A DNA stretch of 64,000 nucleotides from DATJLY01 sp035604615 (GTDB lineage Bacteria; Pseudomonadota; Alphaproteobacteria; ATCC43930; CGMCC-115725), in the NCBI GenBank assembly GCA_035604615.1, contig DATNID010000055.1, positions 1 through 64,000 on the forward strand. Direction: 5' to 3'. Both the position numbers and the translations under genes were made by a program. Below, piece by piece: positions 58,313 to 64,000 of this stretch (position 1 is its first letter; the number at the start of each line of letters is the position of its first letter). A model generated the notes under the pieces. It saw nothing but the letters and a program-made list of their open reading frames with translations, had not been told where the DNA came from and searched no databases.

Positions 58313-59320
58313 ATGCGATCGATCACTCGGCTCGTCTCGTGCGGGGCGGCGCTAGGGCTGGTCGCGGCGCTCGGCAGCCATGACGCCGCGGCGCAAGGCA
58401 AGAAGCTGGTCTTCGCCACGCCTGGCATCCCGCCCATCTTCGCGGCGGTGGTGGTGCTGGTGGCCGACCAGGACGGGTTCTTCAAGAAGTACGGCGCCAA
58501 TGTCGAGGTGCGGCCGTTCGACACCGGCGCCGCCGCGGCCCGCGCCGTGGTCGCCGGCGACATCGATTTCGCGCTCGCGCCGGCGGTGCTCACCGCCAAC
58601 CAGATCTCGAATGCGGGTGTCGACCTCGTCGCGTTGTGGGGCATGCCGAATCCGGATTTCGTGCTCGGCTCGACCGATCCGAAGAAGGCTTCCTGCAAGG
58701 ATTTGGTGGGCCAGCCGGTCGGCGTCGATTCGGTCGGCGGTCAGCGGTCGATCATGCTCAAGGCCATGCTCGGCCCGTGCGGCGTCGCCATCGCCGACGT
58801 GCAGCAGGTCTCGCTCGGCTCCAACGCGGGCGCGGCGATGATCGCGGGCCAGCTCACTTTCGGCGTCCTGCACATCGACGACCTGGCGGTGCTCGAGCAC
58901 CAGGGCAAGCCGGTCACCACCATCACCACGATCAAAAAGGCCGATCCCATGGCCTACAACATCCTGGGGGTGGCGCGCCGCGACCGGGTGGCGCAAGACC
59001 GCGACGGGTTCGTGCGCCTTCTCGCCGGTCTCACGGCCGCCGCGCGGGCGATGAAGGATACCAAGAACGCCGACCGCATCGCCGAGATCGCCGCGCCCAC
59101 CGGGCGCACCAAGGCCGAAGCCAAGACCGCGATCGCCGATTACATCGCCAATGACGAATGGCCGACCGACGATGACGGGCTCGACAAGGTCAAGCTCGAG
59201 GCGCTGATCGCCGACCAGGTGAAGAACGGCGGCATCCAGCCCGGCAAGACGCCGGTGACCTATGACCGTCTGGTCGATCGCACCTTGTGGCGCGACGCCG
59301 CCGCCCTCCTCGCGAAGTGA
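58313..59320 (+). CDS. ABC transporter substrate-binding protein, TauA/NMT1 type
   Basis: 335 residues. Signal peptide MRSITRLVSCGAALGLVAAL ending near AAAQG, then the NMT1/SsuA-like fold (PIFAAVVVLVADQDGFFKKY, AAARAVVAGDIDFALAPAVL). The ligand is unknown. ATG 58313 is preferred because GGGAGG lies upstream of it at usable distance; ATG 58292 right after the ATPase stop has none. GTGA overlap with the first permease. Confidence 0.9.
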   Translation: MRSITRLVSCGAALGLVAALGSHDAAAQGKKLVFATPGIPPIFAAVVVLVADQDGFFKKYGANVEVRPFDTGAAAARAVVAGDIDFALAPAVLTANQISNAGVDLVALWGMPNPDFVLGSTDPKKASCKDLVGQPVGVDSVGGQRSIMLKAMLGPCGVAIADVQQVSLGSNAGAAMIAGQLTFGVLHIDDLAVLEHQGKPVTTITTIKKADPMAYNILGVARRDRVAQDRDGFVRLLAGLTAAARAMKDTKNADRIAEIAAPTGRTKAEAKTAIADYIANDEWPTDDDGLDKVKLEALIADQVKNGGIQPGKTPVTYDRLVDRTLWRDAAALLAK

Positions 59321-60075
59321 CGTTCGACCGCGCGTCTTGGGGGCGGCTTGCGCCGTCGGCGGCGAGCCTCGTCGCGGGGCTGGCGCTGTGGGAGATCGTT
59401 GGCCAGGCCACCAGCGCCGCCTTCATGGCGCCGCTGTCCGGGACGCTGGTGCGCCTCGTCGAGCTGACGCAGAGCGGCGTGCTGGTGCCCGAGGTGCTGA
59501 GCTCGGCCGGGCTCTTCCTTACCGGGATGGCGCTAGCGCTGCTGGTGGGCGCGCCGGTGGGGCTGCTCCTGGCGCGGGCGCGAGTGCTGCGCGAGGCGCT
59601 CGATCTCTACATCATGCTGCTCTACGCGACGCCGATGGTGGCGCTCATTCCGTTCATCCTGTCGCTGATGGGCTTCGGCTTCGGACCCAAGGTCCTGGTG
59701 GTGTTCCTCTTCGCGGTGTTCCCGATCCTCTACAACACGGTCGAGGGCGCGCGCAGCATCCGGCCCGAGCTGATCGAGGTGGCGCGCTCGTTCCGCTCCA
59801 GCGAGTGGGCGCTGTGGCGCGAGGTGATGGTGCCCTACACCCTGCCCTTCGCCATGACCGGGGTGCGCCAGGCGATCGGCCGCGGCCTGGTCGGCATGGT
59901 GGCGGCCGAGTTCTTCCTCAGCGCCACTGGCCTCGGCCAGATCATCATGACCGCGTCGCAGAATTTCGACACCGGCGCCATGTTCGCCGCCATCCTCATC
60001 ATCGGCGTGTTCGGCGTGGCGCTGACCCGGCTGGGCCGCGCCGTCGAAAACCGCTTCGCGCGGTGGCGCAATTGA
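59317..60075 (+). CDS. ABC transporter permease 1, TauC type
   Basis: 252 residues with about six membrane segments and the EAA loop EVARSFRSSEWALWREVMVP. The GTG start overlaps the binding-protein stop. It pairs with the permease encoded immediately downstream to make a heterodimer. Confidence 0.91.
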   Translation: MTFDRASWGRLAPSAASLVAGLALWEIVGQATSAAFMAPLSGTLVRLVELTQSGVLVPEVLSSAGLFLTGMALALLVGAPVGLLLARARVLREALDLYIMLLYATPMVALIPFILSLMGFGFGPKVLVVFLFAVFPILYNTVEGARSIRPELIEVARSFRSSEWALWREVMVPYTLPFAMTGVRQAIGRGLVGMVAAEFFLSATGLGQIIMTASQNFDTGAMFAAILIIGVFGVALTRLGRAVENRFARWRN

Positions 60076-60872
60076 GCGCCGTCGTCGCAGGAGGGGTGGA
60101 AAGCGCTCGCCCGCGCTCGCCCGCGCTCAACCCGCGCCTCGTCGCCGGGCTTGCGATCCTGCTGCTGTGGGAGGCGACGGCGCGGCTCTTCGCCCCGGCC
60201 TATGTCGCGCGGCCCACCGGTGTCGCGATGGCGCTGCCGCACGTCCTCGCCGACCCTGCTTTCCTGCGCGCCGCCGGGCTGACGCTCGCCGCCGTGGCCG
60301 AGGGGGTCGCGATCGCGATCGTGCTGGGCACGGCGCTCGGCCTCGCGATGGGGCGGAGCCTCGTCGCCGGACGCGCCTTGCGGCTCTGGGTCAACAGCTT
60401 CAACGCGCTGCCGATGATCGTGGTACTGCCCCTGTTCTCGCTGTGGTTCGGCTATACCGGTTCGGCGCGGCTCGCGACGGTGGTGTTCGCGGCGATCTTC
60501 TCGATCCTGCTCAACGTCGCCGACGGGGCGAGCACGGTGCCGTCGGGCTACATCGAGGTGGCGCGCTCGTTCCGGGCGCGCGGGTGGAGCATCGTCGCCG
60601 AGATCGTGGTGCCGGCGGCGACGCCTTACATTCTCGCGGGCATCCGCCTCGCCGCCGGCCGCGCCTTGATCGGCGCGGTGGTGGCCGAGTTCTTCACCGC
60701 CATTCCCGGTCTCGGCTATTACATCCTCTACAATTCGCGCACCTTCCATCACAACGACGCGTTCGTGGCGGTGCTGCTGCTGGCGGGTTTCGGCGCCGGC
60801 TTCGACGCGCTGGTCGCCCAGGGGACACGCCGCTTGCTGCCGTGGTACCGTCGCGACGAAGCGCGCGAGTGA
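60072..60872 (+). CDS. ABC transporter permease 2, TauC type
   Basis: 266 residues, about six membrane segments, EAA loop EVARSFRARGWSIVAEIVVP, very like permease 1 in that part, so the two probably arose by duplication. The TTG start (60072) overlaps the permease 1 stop; a GTG at 60096 sits too close to the GGAGG before it. Confidence 0.9.
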   Translation: MSAVVAGGVESARPRSPALNPRLVAGLAILLLWEATARLFAPAYVARPTGVAMALPHVLADPAFLRAAGLTLAAVAEGVAIAIVLGTALGLAMGRSLVAGRALRLWVNSFNALPMIVVLPLFSLWFGYTGSARLATVVFAAIFSILLNVADGASTVPSGYIEVARSFRARGWSIVAEIVVPAATPYILAGIRLAAGRALIGAVVAEFFTAIPGLGYYILYNSRTFHHNDAFVAVLLLAGFGAGFDALVAQGTRRLLPWYRRDEARE

Positions 60873-60883
60873 GGGAGAAGCGC

Positions 60884-62185
60884 ATGGCGAAGAAGCCGAT
60901 CGAGCCCAAGACTATCAGCGAGAGCGACATCGACCCGCGCCACGACTGGACCCGGCCCATCCAGGCGCTGGGGCCGATGGCGGTCGATTTCGAGGAGCGC
61001 GTCGATTTCCGCCGCCTCCACCGCTATCGCCTCGCGCGCACGCGGCGCGCGCTGGGGCAGTCGGAGCTGGGCTCGCTCCTGTGCTTCGACCAGTACAATA
61101 TCCGCTACATCACCTCGACTGTGATCGGCAACTGGGCGCGTGACAAGTTCACGCGCTATGCGCTGCTCCCCGGCGGCGCCGAGCCGCATCTGTGGGATTT
61201 CGGCTCGGCGGCGAAGCACCACCGCCTGTTCGCGCCGTGGCTGCCGGCGCATAATTGCCACGCCGGCATGCTGGGCTTGCGCGGCGCGGTCCATCCCCGG
61301 ATCGGCCTGATGCGCAGCGCCGCCGAGGAGATCAAGTCGATCCTCAAGGAGCACGGCGTCGCCGACATGCCGGTGGGCGTCGACGTGGTCGAGCCGGCGA
61401 TGCTGTTCGAACTCCAGTCCGTCGGGCTCGACGTGCGCGACGGGCAGCAGGTCATGCTCGATGCGCGCGAGCTAAAGAGCAACGACGAGATCACCCTCCT
61501 CAACATGTCGGCGGCGATCGTCGACGGCTGCTACCAGACCATCGCCGAGAACCTGAAGCCCGGCATCCGCGAGAACGAGATCGTGGCGCTCGCCAACAAG
61601 CGGCTCTACGAGCTGGGCTCCGACGATGTCGAGGCGATCAACGCCATCTCGGGCGAGCGCTGCAGCCCACACCCGCACAATTTTACGGACCGTCTCATCC
61701 GCCCCGGCGACCAGGCGTTCTTCGACATCATCCAGAGCATGAACGGCTATCGCACCTGCTATTACCGCACCTTCAACGTCGGCCGCGCGACGCCGTCGCA
61801 GCGTGATGCCTACAAGCGCGCGCGCGAATGGATCGACCGCGCTATCGCACTGGTGCGGCCGGGCGTCTCGACCGACCAGATCGCCGCCTGCTGGCCCAAG
61901 GCCGAGGAGATCGGCTTCACCAGCGAGATGGAGGCGTTCGGGCTTCTGTTCGGCCATGGGCTGGGATTGGGGCTACACGAGCGGCCGATCATCTCGCGGC
62001 TAAATTCCTTCGCCGACCCGATGGAAATCAAGGCCGGCATGGTGTTCGCGCTCGAGACCTACTGCCCGGCGAGCGACGGCTTTTCCGCCGCGCGCATCGA
62101 GGAGGAAGTGGTCTGCACCCCCACCGGCGCCAAGGTCATCACGCTCTATCCCGCCGAGGAGCTACCGATCGCCAACCCGTACTGA
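60884..62185 (+). CDS. M24-fold hydrolase/lyase (Xaa-Pro peptidase-like, DddP-like subgroup)
   Basis: 433 residues with an N-terminal creatinase-like domain (LCFDQYNIRYITSTVIGNWA) and a pita-bread domain. The metal His (GHGLGLGLHERP) and two Glu (FALETYC, ARIEEEVV) are kept, but where M24 enzymes have D-x10-D the sequence reads FFDIIQSMNGYRTCYYRTF: the second Asp appears replaced by Cys. The overall pattern recalls DddP, an M24-fold DMSP lyase, more than proline peptidases. The reaction is unknown; the gene sits behind an importer, so the enzyme probably acts on the imported compound. Confidence 0.8.
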   Translation: MAKKPIEPKTISESDIDPRHDWTRPIQALGPMAVDFEERVDFRRLHRYRLARTRRALGQSELGSLLCFDQYNIRYITSTVIGNWARDKFTRYALLPGGAEPHLWDFGSAAKHHRLFAPWLPAHNCHAGMLGLRGAVHPRIGLMRSAAEEIKSILKEHGVADMPVGVDVVEPAMLFELQSVGLDVRDGQQVMLDARELKSNDEITLLNMSAAIVDGCYQTIAENLKPGIRENEIVALANKRLYELGSDDVEAINAISGERCSPHPHNFTDRLIRPGDQAFFDIIQSMNGYRTCYYRTFNVGRATPSQRDAYKRAREWIDRAIALVRPGVSTDQIAACWPKAEEIGFTSEMEAFGLLFGHGLGLGLHERPIISRLNSFADPMEIKAGMVFALETYCPASDGFSAARIEEEVVCTPTGAKVITLYPAEELPIANPY

Positions 62186-62260
62186 GTGCCGCCCCGCGCG
62201 ATTGCCCGCCCGCTTCAATTCCGCTAGAGCCAGCGGATTGGCGCGAAGGAGGCGGCACGC

Positions 62261-63196
62261 ATGGCGAAGGACCTCACCAAGGACAAGATCGGCTGGATCG
62301 GCACCGGGCGCATGGGCTTCCCGATGGCCGAACGTCTCGCCAAGGCGGGCTGTCGCGTCGCCGCCTGGAACCGCACCCGCGCCAAGGCCGAGCCGCTGGC
62401 GAAGGGCGGCGTCGCGCTGGTCGACCGCCCTTCCGACCTCGCCGATTGCGACATCGTCTTCACCATGGTTGCGGCGGGCGACGATCTGAAAACCGTCGCG
62501 CTCGGCCGCGACGGCGTGCTGACCGGGAATCGCGCGCCCCGCATCCTGGTCGATTGCTCGACCATCGACGAGGACGCTTCGGTCGAAGTGCGCGCCCACG
62601 CGACGAGCCGCGGCACCGCCATGCTCGCCTCGCCGGTGAGCGGCAATGGCAAGGTGGTGAAGGCGGGCAAGCTGACTGTCGTAGTCTCCGGGCCGCGCGC
62701 GGCGTTTGATGAGGCGCTTCCCTATCTCGAGCGTCTCGGCCAGGGCGTCAGCTATGTCGGCGAGGGCGAGCTCGCGCGCATGGTCAAGATCTGCCACAAC
62801 GTGTTCCTCGGGGTCGTCATCCAGTCGCTGGTCGAAGTCACGGCGCTCGCCGAGAAGAGCGGCGTGCCGCGCCACCTCTTCCTCGAGTTCATCAACAAGA
62901 GCGTGATGGGCTCGATGTTCACGCGTTACAAGTCGCCGGCGCTTGTCAATTGCGACTTCACGCCGACCTTCACGCCGGTGCTGTTGCGCAAGGATCTGGA
63001 ACTGGGCCTCGCCGCCGGCAAGAAGACCGACACGCCGATGCCGGTGACGGCGCTGACGCGCGAGATCATCCAGAACCTGGTCGGGCTCGGCTTCGCGGAC
63101 CAGGATTTCGCGACCTTGATGGTGCAGCAGGCGCGCAACTCGGGCTACGAGCTGAAGCCCGAGAACGTGCCGGTCAATGACGGGCTTAGTGCATGA
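62261..63196 (+). CDS. Beta-hydroxyacid dehydrogenase (3-hydroxyisobutyrate dehydrogenase family)
   Basis: 311 residues. N-terminal Rossmann motif IGWIGTGRMGFPMAERLAKA, substrate loop DCSTIDEDASVEV and SPVSGNGKVVKAGKLTVVVS, and the catalytic Lys in ARMVKICHNVFLG. Members oxidise hydroxyisobutyrate, tartronate semialdehyde (reverse) or related acids with NAD(P). Last gene of the cluster, 75 bases after the M24 gene. Confidence 0.9.
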   Translation: MAKDLTKDKIGWIGTGRMGFPMAERLAKAGCRVAAWNRTRAKAEPLAKGGVALVDRPSDLADCDIVFTMVAAGDDLKTVALGRDGVLTGNRAPRILVDCSTIDEDASVEVRAHATSRGTAMLASPVSGNGKVVKAGKLTVVVSGPRAAFDEALPYLERLGQGVSYVGEGELARMVKICHNVFLGVVIQSLVEVTALAEKSGVPRHLFLEFINKSVMGSMFTRYKSPALVNCDFTPTFTPVLLRKDLELGLAAGKKTDTPMPVTALTREIIQNLVGLGFADQDFATLMVQQARNSGYELKPENVPVNDGLSA

Positions 63197-63527
63197 GCCC
63201 GCCGGGCGGATAGGGCGGGTTGGGCGGCGCGCCCGGCGGCGCCTGCATGCCGCCAGTGCCGTAATTGGTCACCGGCCCGGACGGCAGGCCGGGCGCGTAA
63301 TTGGGCGCGGGCGCGGCCTGGATCAGCGGCGCAGGCATGGGCGCGGGCGGCGGCAAGCGCGCCGGCGAGATGCGCGGCGGCTCCGGAGAATGATCGAGCG
63401 GCGGTTCCGTTCCGGGCAGGATGTCGCGTTGGTCGAGCGGCGGCGATGGCGGCGCCGCGTTGTCGGTGGGCGCGCCGGCGCCGCAGAGGAAGAGCGCGGC
63501 GATCACGGCGGCGAGCCGCACGGTCAT
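63186..63527 (-). CDS. Small secreted proline-rich protein
   Basis: 113 residues. A short signal sequence (MTVRLAAVIAALFLCGAGAP; the Cys could be a weak lipobox) is followed by a Pro-rich, low-complexity mature part (PPPAPMPAP, PPGAPPNPPYPPGG). No domain. The last 11 bases overlap the end of the convergent dehydrogenase gene. Probably an envelope protein. Confidence 0.6.
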   Translation of the reverse strand: MTVRLAAVIAALFLCGAGAPTDNAAPPSPPLDQRDILPGTEPPLDHSPEPPRISPARLPPPAPMPAPLIQAAPAPNYAPGLPSGPVTNYGTGGMQAPPGAPPNPPYPPGGLMH

Positions 63528-63568
63528 TGGTCTCCTCCTGCACCTGGCGACGAATGCGCCAGTCTAGC

Positions 63569-63808
63569 TCAAACCGCGGCGTGATGCTCCCGGCGCGGTC
63601 GGCCCGGGCCGCGGCGCTCTGGCGCGGGCCGTGCCGCCGCCTCGATCAAGCGCAGTTCGTCGCGGGCGCGCTGGAGGGTGCGGATGGTGCGGTCGTCGCG
63701 GTCCTCGATCTCCATCGCGTCGAGCTTGATCGCGACCAGGTCCAGGAGAAGTTCGACCGTTTGCGACGAGATGGTGAGCCGGCGAGGCGGTTGCGAAAGG
63801 TCCAACAT
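63569..63808 (-). CDS. Unknown 79-residue protein
   Basis: ATG 63808 has GGAG 5 bases upstream. The sequence starts MLDLSQPPRRLTISSQTVEL and continues as one charged helix with heptad-like positions (LDLVAIKLDAMEIEDRDDRT) and a basic tail (RRGPGRPRRE). An AT-hook-like GRPRR is at the end. No family recognised. A CtrA-like near-match lies about 150 bases upstream. Confidence 0.5.
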   Translation of the reverse strand: MLDLSQPPRRLTISSQTVELLLDLVAIKLDAMEIEDRDDRTIRTLQRARDELRLIEAAARPAPERRGPGRPRREHHAAV

Positions 63809-64000
63809 GGCTGCTCCTCTCATTCGGTAGCCCCGCTGTCTCATCCGAGACCGGAAGCTTTGCGTCGCCGGGTCGCCCCGGGTTTGCCGTTTCGTGATGG
63901 CGCCCCAATGGGACCATCGCACCTTTCGGTGCGGTACCATTAACGCCGCTTAAGGTTACGAAATGGTTAAGATCGCCGGCGAAATGGCCGGGCGGGTGGC
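63809..64000. other. Right-end intergenic stretch with a CtrA-like near-match
   Basis: No gene seen. On the minus strand TTAA (63970-63967), seven bases and GTAACC (63959-63954) differ from the CtrA form by one base. A TTAA-N6-TTAA pair (63940-63953) lies next to it. These could serve the minus-strand gene at 63808 or a gene beyond the window. Confidence 0.3.

Noticed and set aside
1..64000. CRISPR arrays, tRNA and rRNA genes, phage structural genes
   Set aside because: None seen: no regularly spaced repeats, no tRNA-like cloverleaf or rRNA words recognised by eye. A tRNAscan or Infernal run could still find something missed.

Overview
The window is dense, high-GC chromosomal DNA from an alphaproteobacterium. 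Signs of this are an MmcB-type nuclease gene, a DUF2244 gene, a TSUP permease paired with a TIGR02186 protein, many TauABC-type and TRAP transport genes, and two perfect TTAA-N7-TTAA boxes of the kind bound by CtrA. A PEP-CTERM-associated sugar transferase, a tiny PEP-CTERM protein and sigma-54-type promoters suggest a soil or water organism with an exosortase/exopolysaccharide system. Rhodospirillales- or Hyphomicrobiales-like is my inference; no rRNA or tRNA gene was seen to settle it.

Layout. 1-3.3 kb is an accessory island, AT-richer in its right part. It holds the end of a winged-helix gene, a structured intergenic region, a 27-codon ORF, an XRE repressor with matching operators around the promoter of an IS1595-type transposase, a coupled winged-helix gene, and a two-gene membrane operon with its own promoter and a perfect leader hairpin. 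The island abuts a comM gene that is both frameshifted and cut off inside its AAA+ domain. 4.2-6.5 kb is an isochorismatase-fold hydrolase with an ABC permease and ATPase. 6.5-11.6 kb holds two class III nucleotide cyclase fusions with different architectures. 11.6-14.6 kb holds a TetR/lipoprotein operon, a trio of small secreted proteins around an LTXXQ protein, and two short minus-strand genes. 14.7-22.5 kb mixes envelope and housekeeping genes (EpsB-type sugar transferase, nth, dapB, murJ, trpS) with small membrane or secreted genes behind CtrA-like or sigma-54-like sites. 22.5-30.3 kb has a fatty acid hydroxylase, RidA, a Rieske oxygenase/TRAP receptor pair, the TSUP trio and two sensory proteins.

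30.3-34.0 kb is a compact queuosine operon (queA-tgt-queF-queG). 34.3-37.8 kb is an overlapping three-gene unit: class V aminotransferase, membrane sulfatase-like enzyme and PhyH oxygenase. 37.8-46.9 kb carries mmcB, an SbmA-like ABC protein, lysS, a Bcr-type MFS pump, a two-gene ABC system with a double-length permease, and an alpha/beta hydrolase ending in a good intrinsic terminator. 47.0-50.8 kb is a signalling operon: haem-binding sensor kinase, tandem-receiver regulator and receiver-kinase hybrid. 50.8-53.8 kb has a MetE-like methyltransferase and a divergent RpoD-like sigma factor. 53.8-54.4 kb is a scar of an IS481-type remnant beside a truncated gene. 54.4-56.7 kb is an SDR/kinase pair. 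56.8-63.2 kb is a probable catabolic operon (CMD protein, complete TauABC-type importer with two permeases, M24-fold enzyme, beta-hydroxyacid dehydrogenase). Two short minus-strand genes close the window.

Numerous ATGA, GTGA and TGATG overlaps show that most clusters are translationally coupled operons. All product names come from recognising motifs and family resemblance by eye. No alignment or database search was run.
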